Assembly (NCBI RefSeq): GCF_963457605.1
Contig: NZ_OY735139.1
Coordinates: forward strand, 2,634,001 to 2,698,000
From: an uncultured Gellertiella sp.
GTDB lineage: Bacteria; Pseudomonadota; Alphaproteobacteria; Rhizobiales; Rhizobiaceae
Length of the DNA: 64,000 nt
Reading direction: 5' to 3'
A program made the translations under genes and the position numbers. Positions within the stretch are counted from its first letter, which is position 1; every line of letters starts with the position of its first letter. Shown here in pieces: positions 16,945 to 25,439 of the stretch. Below the pieces are notes generated by a model, which was not told the origin of the DNA, ran no database searches, and saw only the letters and a program-made list of their open reading frames with translations.

Positions 16945-18458
16945 TCAAAAGGCCGAAAGCCGGGCCTGGGCCTGCTTTTCCCGGCGTCGTTGCACGGAAG
17001 AGGCGATATTCATGGCCTCCCGGTATTTCGCCACGGTGCGCCGGGCGAGCTTTATGCCGGATTTCCCGAGCGTCAGCACGATGTCGTCATCGGAAAGGAC
17101 ATCCGCCGGGCTTTCCTCGGCAATCATCGCCCGGATGCGGGCGCGCACCGCCTCTGCGGAATGGCTGTCGCCGCCATCCGCACTGGCAATCGACACGGTG
17201 AAGAAATATTTGAGTTCGAACACGCCGCGCGGCGTTTCCATGTATTTGTTCGAGGTCACCCGGCTGACGGTCGATTCATGCACGCCGATCGTATCGGCAA
17301 CCGCCTTCAGCGTCAGCGGCCGGAGCTGGTCGACGCCATGCAACAGGAAGGCATCCTGCTGCCGGACGATTTCTTCCGACACTTTGAGGATGGTGCGGGC
17401 CCGCTGATCGAGGCTTCTGACCAGCCAGTTGGCCGTCTGCAGGCAATTGGCAAGGAAGCTCTGGTCCTCTCCCGCCTTCATCGGCCTGGCCGAGACGGCG
17501 CGGTGATAGGACTGGTTGACCAGCACCCTCGGCAATGTCGCCGGATTGAGGTCGACCAGCCAGCTTCCGTCAGACCCGGCGCGCACGATGACATCGGCGG
17601 TCACGGTTTCCGCCATGCCGCCGCCAAAACTGGCTCCGGGCTTGGGGTTGAGCCGCCTGATATCCGCGAGCATCGCCACCAGGTCCTCCTCGCTTGCCCG
17701 GCAAATCCGTCTGAGCTGAACGAAGTCGCGCTTGCCAAGCAGGTCGAGATGCCGGAGCAGCGCCTGCATCATCGGGTCGAGCCGATCAAGCAGCCGGAGC
17801 TGAATGGAAAGGCATTCGGCCAGCGAACGGGCGAAAATGCCGGAAGGGTCCAGCGTTTGCAGCTTTTCGAGGATCGGCTCCGCTTGCCCCGGTTGCAAAC
17901 CGAGCCGGCTTCGAGGGGGGCAATCTGTGCTGCGTCGATATAGCCGCTGTCTTCCAGAAGCTCGCACAGCGCATCGGCGATCAGCCGGTCGCGTGGATCG
18001 GCAAGCAGGAACGGCAGCTGGGTGGCAATATGGGCCTGCAATGACAGCGGCCCGGCACTGAAGTCATCCGGCTCATAGGCTTCGTTTTGTCCGGAGGCGG
18101 GCATCGAGACCCAGCTCTCCTGCAATTCGGCACTGGCTGCCCGTGCTGGCATCTCTTCGACCGCATAGGCCTCGTCAAAATTCTGGTCCATGCCCGGACG
18201 GATCTCGGGCGGCTCGCCACTCCTGTCGCCGTCAGGTCCGTCCTCGAAAGGAGATTGCGGTGGCGGAGAAGGGGCGTCACCCTCCTCGTCCTCCGCGCCG
18301 CTGGACAGGTCCAGAAGCGGGTTGCGCTCGACTTCTCCGGCGATGAATTGCAGCAGTTCGGCATGCGACATCTGCAACAGCTGGATCGACTGCATCAACT
18401 GGGGCGTCATGACCAGAGACTGGCTCTGGCGCTGATACAGACCGACGGAAAGTGCCAT
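16945..18458 (-). pseudogene. rpoN: RNA polymerase sigma-54 factor RpoN, frame broken by one-base frameshift
   Basis: RpoN directs transcription of nitrogen and other genes from -24/-12 promoters. The N-terminal part (from 18458) has the Q-rich activator region LVMTPQLMQSIQLLQMS and an acidic linker. It is in frame until about 17925 (IDAAQIAPLEA). The core-binding and DNA-binding parts, including the RpoN box ARRTVAKYREA, continue in another frame from about 17902 (LGLQPGQAEPILEKLQ) to 16945. Restoring one base between these points gives 504 residues, normal for the family. A run of six G (17915-17920; C on the coding strand) lies at the break. This could be a real mutation, a slippage hotspot or a sequencing error. 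Every other part is intact. Confidence 0.85.
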
Positions 18459-18591
18459 GGCAGCCCATCATGCTTGCTGGAACGGTGGTGCGGACAGGAT
18501 GTCTGCTGCTCACACCTGAAACTGGCCCAAAAATTGCGTGTTTTTCGGCGGCGGTCAATGCGCAGCCGAAAACAAGGTAAAACGGCAGAGA

Positions 18592-19386
18592 TCAGAGGCT
18601 GAAATTGTCGCCGAGATAGAGGCGGCGGACTTCCGGATTGTTGATGATCTCGTCGGCGCGACCGTGGGTCAGCACTTCACCTGCGTGGATGATATAGGCG
18701 CGGTCGATCAGGCCCAGCGTTTCACGCACATTATGATCGGTGATCAGCACGCCGATGCCGCGCGCCGTGAGATGGCGGACGAGGTTCTGGATATCTGCGA
18801 CCGAGATGGGATCAACGCCGGCAAAGGGCTCGTCGAGCAGCATGAAGGCGGGGTCGCTGGCCAGGGCCCGGGCGATTTCCAGCCGCCGCCTTTCCCCGCC
18901 CGACAGGGCGACGGACGGCGACTTGCGCAGTGCCTGGATATGGAATTCCTCCAGCAACTCGTCGAGTCTGCGGGCACGCTCCTTGCGCGAGGCGACATGG
19001 ACTTCCAGCACCGCATTGATGTTCTGCTCCACCGTCAGCCCGCGAAAGATCGAGGCCTCCTGGGGGAGATAGCCGACGCCGAGCCGGGCGCGGCGGTACA
19101 TCGGCATGGAGGTGACGTCATGGCCATTGAGATGGATGGTGCCCTGATCGACCGGTACAAGACCGGTGATCATGTAGAAACAGGTCGTCTTGCCCGCGCC
19201 ATTCGGACCGAGCAGGCCAACAGCCTCGCCCCGGCGCACGACCAGCGACGCGCCATTCACCACTCGGCGATTTCGGTAACTCTTCGTCAATCCACGCGCG
19301 ATCAGGGTTCCCTGATAGCGGGCAAGGTCGGCGGGCGGCGTCTCGGGATCTGGTTTTCCGGACTTGCCGAACGGTAAAAAGGCCAC
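18592..19386 (-). CDS. lptB: LPS export ABC transporter ATP-binding protein LptB
   Basis: A 264-aa ABC ATPase powering lipopolysaccharide transport from inner to outer membrane with LptF/LptG. Walker A GPNGAGKTT is at about residues 60-68, the signature LSGGERRR at 161-168, Walker B FMLLDEP at 181-187 and the switch His in LITDHNVRET. It follows lptA by about 15 bp in the lptC-lptA-lptB order, ahead of rpoN, as in many proteobacteria. Confidence 0.96.
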   Translation of the reverse strand: MAFLPFGKSGKPDPETPPADLARYQGTLIARGLTKSYRNRRVVNGASLVVRRGEAVGLLGPNGAGKTTCFYMITGLVPVDQGTIHLNGHDVTSMPMYRRARLGVGYLPQEASIFRGLTVEQNINAVLEVHVASRKERARRLDELLEEFHIQALRKSPSVALSGGERRRLEIARALASDPAFMLLDEPFAGVDPISVADIQNLVRHLTARGIGVLITDHNVRETLGLIDRAYIIHAGEVLTHGRADEIINNPEVRRLYLGDNFSL

Positions 19387-19401
19387 GGGCTGCTCTGGTC
19401 C

Positions 19402-19959
19402 TTATTTCTTTTTCTGGCTGTTGGGATCGAGCTGGATGCGCACGCGACCGCCACAGGCTTCCAGATGGGCTTCCCCGGTATTGGCATGCACCGTCAGCTT
19501 GCAGCCGACAAAGACATTCTGCTGGTCGGAAAGCACCACCTGCTTGCCTTCCAGTACGAAGATCTGCGAGGCCATGACGAAGGACCCGGTGTCGCCGGTC
19601 GCCTGCTGGGTGCCGGAATTCAGCAGCACGCCCCCGGAAAGGTCGATCTTCTCGATATCCGTATTGCCGGCGGTCATCGATCTGCCGCCGCTCTTGTAAT
19701 GGACGATCATGTGACCGGATTTCAGTGTCGTCGTACCCTGGAGAACGCTGACATTGCCGGAAAACACGGCGGACTTTTCCTGCTCCTTGATTTCCAGCTG
19801 GTCGCTTTCGATCTGGATCGGCTGGTCATTGGACAGTTTGAGGCCGTTGATCTGGCTGGACGCGCCCTGGGACTGGGCCTCGGCGGCAAGCGGCAGCAAC
19901 AGGGTGGCCGCGACGAAAGCAGCGGAAATCGAAATGGCATTCGGCAGTGACAGGACCAT
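19402..19959 (-). CDS. lptA: LPS transport periplasmic protein LptA
   Basis: A 185-aa OstA-like protein with an N-terminal signal peptide (hydrophobic core about residues 8-26, probable cleavage after AEA). The beta-jellyroll follows, with the sequence pattern typical of LptA (QIESDQLEIKEQEKSAVFSGNV). It forms the periplasmic bridge that carries lipopolysaccharide. It is followed closely by lptB and preceded by lptC. Confidence 0.92.
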   Translation of the reverse strand: MVLSLPNAISISAAFVAATLLLPLAAEAQSQGASSQINGLKLSNDQPIQIESDQLEIKEQEKSAVFSGNVSVLQGTTTLKSGHMIVHYKSGGRSMTAGNTDIEKIDLSGGVLLNSGTQQATGDTGSFVMASQIFVLEGKQVVLSDQQNVFVGCKLTVHANTGEAHLEACGGRVRIQLDPNSQKKK

Positions 19960-19971
19960 GGAAGGCGACCT

Positions 19972-20634
19972 TCATTTTTGCAGCTTGTGCACGGCACCAG
20001 CTTCGATGGAAACCTTGACGCCGCCCCGAAACAGGATTGTTCGCCCCTTATCCGTCATCTTCATGCTTTGGGCAACAATCGAAGCGGACTTTGTGGTTAT
20101 GGCGACAGGTGCGGTGGTTTCCATCCGGCCCGCCTTCACGTCAAGGCTGGCCGACTGGAACATGGCATTGATACCGGAATTGAGATTGATGGAAAAGGGT
20201 GCTGTCATCTCGAGATTGTCGACGGCGCGGTTATAAAGCGCTTCCACGGCGGCAATTGTTGCAAGCACATCCTTGCTGACGGGAACCGAGGCCTTGATCG
20301 TCTGCAGGGTGATCAGATCGGGATTGCCGATATCCTGAAGGGCCCGTTCCGCCACCATCGTGTAGCTGATGCCCTCATCGTTGCGCCCGGACACGGCGGG
20401 CTTTTCCATGACGATCTTGCCATTCTCGATCTTGACGCCACCGATGGACAGGTTCTCGGGCAAATAGGTCCGAAACACCGATACCGCGATGAAAGCCAGC
20501 GAAATCACCAGTGCCGCGACCGGCAGCAGGATCTTCAGCCGCTTCACCCGTCGCGCATGGGCCAGCGCCGCCGCATAGTTCCCGGCGAAGTGCGTTGGCG
20601 GCTCAGCCGGGGAAGTTGACGTCATCAGGTTCAC
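19972..20634 (-). CDS. lptC: LPS export protein LptC
   Basis: A 220-aa bitopic inner-membrane protein with one N-terminal transmembrane helix (about residues 36-53) and a periplasmic jellyroll, equivalent to LptC/YrbK. It hands lipopolysaccharide to LptA. It ends 12 bp before lptA. Two possible starts (20634 and the ATG four codons later) give almost the same protein. Confidence 0.88.
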   Translation of the reverse strand: MNLMTSTSPAEPPTHFAGNYAAALAHARRVKRLKILLPVAALVISLAFIAVSVFRTYLPENLSIGGVKIENGKIVMEKPAVSGRNDEGISYTMVAERALQDIGNPDLITLQTIKASVPVSKDVLATIAAVEALYNRAVDNLEMTAPFSINLNSGINAMFQSASLDVKAGRMETTAPVAITTKSASIVAQSMKMTDKGRTILFRGGVKVSIEAGAVHKLQK

Positions 20635-20920
20635 AAAACAGTCCTAAAGGTTACTGGCTACAGATCGGCATGCCGACCGACGAACACAAAGCAGGGTCAC
20701 TATCCCGGCGGCGCTTCTCCTGATCCTATAATATGGAGAAAATAGAGCAGGAAACGGCATCGGGGACATGCTAACAGAAATGATGGTATTAAAAAACGGC
20801 AAACAGTCTATTGCTGGGCAAATCGGCGCGGACTAATCCTGCTGTCTCGGGGCAGAAGGGGAAGCACCCTGGCCCGGCACGGTTGCGGATGTCGCTGACG
20901 AAACGACGGGAAGATATTGG

Positions 20921-21868
20921 ATGGATGCTTCATTGATTGCAGATCGCCGCCACTTGCGGCGGAAGGTGACTTTCTGGCGGATCATCGCCTTTCTGCTGGT
21001 GGTCGGCGTGATCGGCGCGGTGGTGCATTTTGCCGGCGGTGATCTCGATCACCGCAAGCCGCATATCGCGCGCATCAGCATTTCCGGTATCATCCAGGAC
21101 GATCAGGAGTTGCTCGACCGGGTGAAGTCCATCGGTGAAAACGAATCCGTCAAGGGCCTGATCGTCTCGATCTCCTCGCCCGGCGGCACCACCTATGGCG
21201 GCGAACGGCTGTTCAAGGCGCTGCGGGCCGTGTCGGCGAAAAAGCCGGTCGTCTCCGACGTCAGGACGCTTGCCGCCTCTGCCGGCTACATGGTCGCCAC
21301 CGCCGGCGACATGATCATTGCGGGGGAATCCTCGATAACCGGTTCGATCGGCGTCATTTTCGAATATCCGCAGGCCAAGCCGCTGCTCGACAAGATCGGC
21401 GTGTCGCTGGAGGAAATCAAATCCTCGCCGCTCAAGGCCGAGCCGTCGCCCTTCCATTCACCACCCGAAGAAGCCAAGACGATGATCCGGGCGATGATTT
21501 CGGACAGCTATGACTGGTTCGTCGATCTGGTCGCCGACCGGCGCAAGATGCCGAGGGCCGACGTGCTGCGGATCGCCGATGGCCGGATCCTGACCGGCAG
21601 GCAGGCGCTGAAGGAAAAGCTGATCGACGAGCTGGGTGGCGATGACGAGATCCGCGCCTATTTCAAGACCCGCGGGGTTGACGACAAGCTCGATATCATC
21701 GACTGGAAACCGGCGGACACGTCCGGCCTGTTTGGCATTGGCGGCATGGCAGGCGCCTTGCTCCGGGCCGTTGGGCTGGAGGCTTTCCAGCCATCGGGCG
21801 ATTTCGGCCAGCTGCTGCGCGGAAAGTTGTTTCTTGACGGTCTTCTTTCCGTTTGGCAGGTTGGATAG
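20921..21868 (+). CDS. sppA: Signal peptide peptidase SppA (S49 family)
   Basis: A 315-aa membrane-anchored serine peptidase that degrades cleaved signal peptides. A transmembrane helix at residues 19-37 is followed by the S49 domain. The likely dyad is Ser120 (TLAASAGYM) and Lys172 (IKSSPLKAE), and their 52-residue spacing equals that known for the Bacillus short form. It is the first gene of a plus-strand group with ihfB and is divergent from lptC across about 290 bp, in which no other gene is seen. Confidence 0.93.
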   Translation: MDASLIADRRHLRRKVTFWRIIAFLLVVGVIGAVVHFAGGDLDHRKPHIARISISGIIQDDQELLDRVKSIGENESVKGLIVSISSPGGTTYGGERLFKALRAVSAKKPVVSDVRTLAASAGYMVATAGDMIIAGESSITGSIGVIFEYPQAKPLLDKIGVSLEEIKSSPLKAEPSPFHSPPEEAKTMIRAMISDSYDWFVDLVADRRKMPRADVLRIADGRILTGRQALKEKLIDELGGDDEIRAYFKTRGVDDKLDIIDWKPADTSGLFGIGGMAGALLRAVGLEAFQPSGDFGQLLRGKLFLDGLLSVWQVG

Positions 21869-21902
21869 CATTGAAGATAAACAGTTTCCTTGGGGGGAAA
21901 AC

Positions 21903-22211
21903 GTGATCAAATCGGAACTGGTGCAGATTGTTGCAGCCCGTAACCCGCATCTCTATCACCGGGACGTCGAAAACATCGTCAACGCGGTGCTGGATGAGAT
22001 CACGGATGCTCTGGCGGCGGGAAATCGGGTGGAATTGCGCGGCTTTGGCGCATTCTCGGTAAAAAACCGCCCGTCACGCTCGGGCCGCAACCCGCGCACC
22101 GGCGACAGTGTCTTCGTCGAGGAGAAATGGGTGCCGTTCTTCAAGACCGGCAAGGAACTGCGCGAGCGGCTCAATCCCGGTCAGCCTGACGACGACAGTG
22201 ATTCCGACTGA
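21903..22211 (+). CDS. ihfB: Integration host factor subunit beta
   Basis: A 102-aa HU/IHF-family DNA-bending protein. The GTG at 21903 is the start: it follows a strong GGGGGG ribosome-binding run and gives the family N-terminus MIKSELVQ. The beta-arm DNA-intercalating region is [21 protein letters not shown]. It ends in an acidic tail (PDDDSDSD). It lies 34 bp after sppA and is probably co-transcribed. A G/C-rich hairpin without T tail (22223-22238) follows. Confidence 0.95.
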   Translation: MIKSELVQIVAARNPHLYHRDVENIVNAVLDEITDALAAGNRVELRGFGAFSVKNRPSRSGRNPRTGDSVFVEEKWVPFFKTGKELRERLNPGQPDDDSDSD

Positions 22212-22379
22212 GGAGCAATCGGCCCCTCCGGGGAGGGGAGAACGCCGTTCTTTCTGGTCCGGGACGCCGCTCTGACGTTTCACCTGCTTGAGATGGCGGG
22301 CGGGTGACTTATATGAAGAACCGGAGACGGTTCGGTTGAGGGTCGCATCCCTGTATAGACCCCAGGCAGGAGAAAAGCC

Positions 22380-22703
22380 TTGTTTCGCAAAGCGATCAAT
22401 ATCGTCATCCTGTTGCCGCTCGCCATCGTGCTGATCCTGCTGTCGGTGGCCAACCGGCAGGGCGTGACACTGGCATTGAACCCGTTCCGGCCGGACGATT
22501 CGGTGCTGTCGCTGAGTGCGCCCTTCTTCGTTTTCCTGTTCGTGGCGCTGATTATCGGCATTCTCGCAGGCTCCGCCGTCACCTGGCTGGCGCAGGGAAA
22601 ATACCGCAGGCGCGCCCGCATGCTCCGTGATGAAAACCTGAAATGGCAGAAGACCGGCAGCGACACTGCTGCACCGCCGCGCAATCGCCAGATCGAGGCA
22701 TAA
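22380..22703 (+). CDS. lapA: LapA-domain (DUF1049) membrane protein
   Basis: A 107-aa protein with two transmembrane helices (about residues 5-23 and 46-69) and a short cytoplasmic coiled tail, of the LapA/DUF1049 family. The start is TTG at 22380 after CAGGAGAAAAG. In enterobacteria LapA works with LapB on lipopolysaccharide synthesis; that role is not shown for this group. Its position after sppA-ihfB is common in rhizobia. Confidence 0.82.
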   Translation: MFRKAINIVILLPLAIVLILLSVANRQGVTLALNPFRPDDSVLSLSAPFFVFLFVALIIGILAGSAVTWLAQGKYRRRARMLRDENLKWQKTGSDTAAPPRNRQIEA

Positions 22704-22834
22704 AACCGGAAACCTCCGCCCACCGCTTTCATCGCTGACCGCCTTGCGGCGCAAAGTGCGACGGAAAGCGCTTTGCCGCTGCGGTTTTGGATGGTATTTG
22801 CCGGGCAGGATCAGGAAGAGAAAGACCCGTCTCC

Positions 22835-24031
22835 GTGAAAAACAAGGAACGTCGGCCCGGCGCGCGACAGGCCGAAACCGGCCCGAAACGCAGCGCCGGA
22901 GCCTCTGCAAAGCCCGCATCCGCAAAGCCGCCGCATGGCAAGGCAAGCAGCGGCAAGCCAAACGGTCCGTCACGCGCCATCGTCCGTAGCGGCGACACGC
23001 AACGGACTTTGCCGAAAAAATCGCCGGCGATGGCGGAAAGGCCAATTCCAGAGCCGAAAAACGCCGAGCAGACAGGTACCGAGCAGACCCAGCGGGTGCT
23101 GACGCCGCGCATAGGTGAGCGCCCGGCGGAACGCGTTCCCGTGATTCTCGAGACACCCGGTGCCGGTGACTTCCACCTGATCGACAGCGGCAATGGCCAG
23201 AAGCTCGAACAATATGGCAGCTACCGGATCGTCCGGCCCGAGGGGCAGGCACTCTGGACCCCGAGCCTGTCCCCGTCGATCTGGGACAAGGCGGATGCGG
23301 TCTTTACCGGTGATGTCGAGGAAGAGGGCGCGGGTCGCTGGCGCTTTCCCGCGCAGGCGCTTGGCGAAACCTGGCCACTGCAATTGCTCGATGTCGATTT
23401 TCACGGGCGCTTCACGTCCTTTCGCCATGTCGGGGTGTTTCCCGAGCAGATCGTCCACTGGAACTGGATGAGAGAGCAGATCGAAAAGGCCGGCCGCCCG
23501 CTGAAGGTGCTCAACCTCTTCGGCTATACCGGCGTCGCCTCGCTGGTTGCGGCGCGGGCAGGAGCTGAAGTTACCCATGTCGATGCCTCAAAAAAGGCAA
23601 TCGGCTGGGGCCGCGAAAACCAGAGCCTGTCGCGGCTCGACCGCGCCCCGATCCGCTGGATCTGCGAGGACGCGATGAAGTTCATCCAGCGCGAGGAACG
23701 GCGCGGCAACCGCTATGACATCATCCTCACCGACCCGCCGAAATTCGGACGCGGTCCGAATGGCGAGGTCTGGCATTTGTTCGAACACCTGCCCGTCATG
23801 CTCGACATCTGCCGCGCGTTGCTCAGCCGCGACGCGCTCGGCCTGGTGCTCACCGCCTATTCGATCCGCGCCAGCTTCTACGCGATCCATGAACTGATGC
23901 GCGAGATCATGCGGGGCGCTGGCGGCGTCGTGGAATCGGGCGAACTGGTCATCCGCGAAACCGGGCTCAGCCGCAACGAGCCGGGCCGGGCGCTCTCCAC
24001 TTCCCTCTTCAGCCGCTGGGTGCCGAAATGA
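22835..24031 (+). CDS. Class I SAM-dependent rRNA methyltransferase (RlmI-like)
   Basis: A protein of about 398 aa. A low-complexity Lys/Ala/Pro-rich N-terminal tail of about 90 residues precedes the catalytic core. SAM-binding motif LNLFGYTGVASL and the target-base motif DPPKFGRG mark a nucleic-acid methyltransferase near the RlmI/RlmK group. The exact rRNA site is unknown. The start is uncertain: GTG at 22835 is used; TTG at 22787 is also in frame. The stop overlaps the next ATG (ATGA), so the two methyltransferases are coupled. Confidence 0.8.
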   Translation: MKNKERRPGARQAETGPKRSAGASAKPASAKPPHGKASSGKPNGPSRAIVRSGDTQRTLPKKSPAMAERPIPEPKNAEQTGTEQTQRVLTPRIGERPAERVPVILETPGAGDFHLIDSGNGQKLEQYGSYRIVRPEGQALWTPSLSPSIWDKADAVFTGDVEEEGAGRWRFPAQALGETWPLQLLDVDFHGRFTSFRHVGVFPEQIVHWNWMREQIEKAGRPLKVLNLFGYTGVASLVAARAGAEVTHVDASKKAIGWGRENQSLSRLDRAPIRWICEDAMKFIQREERRGNRYDIILTDPPKFGRGPNGEVWHLFEHLPVMLDICRALLSRDALGLVLTAYSIRASFYAIHELMREIMRGAGGVVESGELVIRETGLSRNEPGRALSTSLFSRWVPK

Positions 24032-24894
24032 GTGACGACAGACAGGACTTTGGCAGCCATGGCGCGCGCCGCGTCGGGCAGGTCAAGGAAATCACCAGCC
24101 TTGCCAATCCGATCATCAAGGACATCAAGGCGCTCGCCCAGAAGAAGCATCGCGACGAAAGCCGCACCTTCATGGCGGAAGGGCTGAAACTGGTGCTCGA
24201 CGCGCTGGAACTCGGCTGGACCATCCGCACCCTGATCTATGCCAAGGCCGCAAAGGGCAAGCCGCCGGTGGAACAGGCCGCCGCCCGCACCGTCGCGTCC
24301 GGTGGTCTGGTGCTGGAGGTCAGCGAAAAGGTGATGGCCTCGATCACCCGGCGCGACAATCCGCAGATGGTGACGGGGATCTTCGACCAGCGCTGGACAC
24401 AGCTCACCTCGATCCGCCCGCAGAAGGACCAGACCTTCGTCGCCCTCGACCGGGTGCGCGATCCCGGCAATCTCGGCACCATCATCCGCACGGCGGATGC
24501 GGCGGGTGCCTCCGGCGTCATCCTGGTGGGTGACACGACCGATCCGTTTTCGCTGGAAACCGTGCGCGCCACCATGGGGTCCATCTTTGCACTGCCTCTG
24601 GCCCGCGCCACGATGGAAGACTTCCTGGCCTGGAAAAATTCGGCTGGCGCGCGGGTTGTCGCCACCCATCTGGCGGGGGCCGTCGATTACCGCACCATCG
24701 ACTATGCCTCCCGGCCCGTCGTGCTGCTGATGGGCAACGAGCAGTCGGGCATTCCCGAAGCGCTTGCCAAGGGGGCGGACGCGCTCGCCCGCATCCCGCA
24801 GGCCGGCCGCGCCGACAGTCTCAATCTTGCGGTGGCAACCGGCGTGATGCTGTTTGAGGCCCGCCGCCATCTGCTGTCGCTGGATGCGCGCTGA
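24028..24894 (+). CDS. TrmH/SpoU family RNA 2'-O-methyltransferase
   Basis: A 288-aa SPOUT enzyme with an N-terminal L30e-like substrate-binding domain (about residues 20-120) and a C-terminal trefoil-knot domain. Motif 1 is [20 protein letters not shown], motif 2 [10 protein letters not shown] and motif 3 [19 protein letters not shown]. It methylates ribose in rRNA or tRNA. RlmB-like is the closest reading but the target is not certain. It overlaps the previous gene by 4 bases and lspA by one base. Confidence 0.9.
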   Translation: MSDDRQDFGSHGARRVGQVKEITSLANPIIKDIKALAQKKHRDESRTFMAEGLKLVLDALELGWTIRTLIYAKAAKGKPPVEQAAARTVASGGLVLEVSEKVMASITRRDNPQMVTGIFDQRWTQLTSIRPQKDQTFVALDRVRDPGNLGTIIRTADAAGASGVILVGDTTDPFSLETVRATMGSIFALPLARATMEDFLAWKNSAGARVVATHLAGAVDYRTIDYASRPVVLLMGNEQSGIPEALAKGADALARIPQAGRADSLNLAVATGVMLFEARRHLLSLDAR

Positions 24895-25385
24895 TGGTCG
24901 CCCGCCAGTCTCCCTTTTCGCGCCCCCTGCCGGTCCTCGTGCTGGTCGTGGTTGCGATCCTGCTGGACCAGTTGGCGAAATACGCGGTAGATCACATGCT
25001 GCCGCTGCAGGAGCGGGTCGCGGTCCTGCCCTTCCTGTTCTTCTTCCGGACCTATAATCTCGGCGTGGCTTTTTCGATGCTGTCCGGCATGAGCGGCTGG
25101 TTCATCGTCGGCATGCGGCTGTTGATCGTCGGCTTCGTGCTCTGGCTCTGGCGGAAGACCTCCGCCGGGCACGTCCTTGCCCATCCGGGCTTCGCGCTGA
25201 TCATCGCCGGGGCAATCGGCAACCTGATCGACCGGTTTCTTTACGGCCATGTGGTGGATTTCATCCTGTTCAGCACCGGCAACTGGTCTTTCGCGGTGTT
25301 CAACCTCGCCGACAGTTTCATCACCATTGGTGCCGGACTGGTCATTCTCGACGAGCTTGTGATGAAAAAAACCGGTCCTGCCTAA
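24894..25385 (+). CDS. lspA: Lipoprotein signal peptidase (signal peptidase II)
   Basis: A 163-aa inner-membrane aspartyl protease with four transmembrane helices that removes prolipoprotein signal peptides. The catalytic aspartates are Asp113 (GNLIDRF) and Asp140 (FNLADSF). It starts on the overlapping TGATG with the upstream methyltransferase gene. It works in the same pathway as Lnt, encoded later in the window. Confidence 0.95.
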   Translation: MVARQSPFSRPLPVLVLVVVAILLDQLAKYAVDHMLPLQERVAVLPFLFFFRTYNLGVAFSMLSGMSGWFIVGMRLLIVGFVLWLWRKTSAGHVLAHPGFALIIAGAIGNLIDRFLYGHVVDFILFSTGNWSFAVFNLADSFITIGAGLVILDELVMKKTGPA

Positions 25386-25439
25386 AGTTTTAGCCATTTC
25401 CGGAAGCCAAACGAAAAACCTCGCGTTTAGCCTGGGCGC

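Noticed and set aside
17769-17967. Two separate genes instead of a broken rpoN
   Set aside because: Both frames carry consecutive parts of one sigma-54 protein, and their overlap is just the region where neither frame has a stop.
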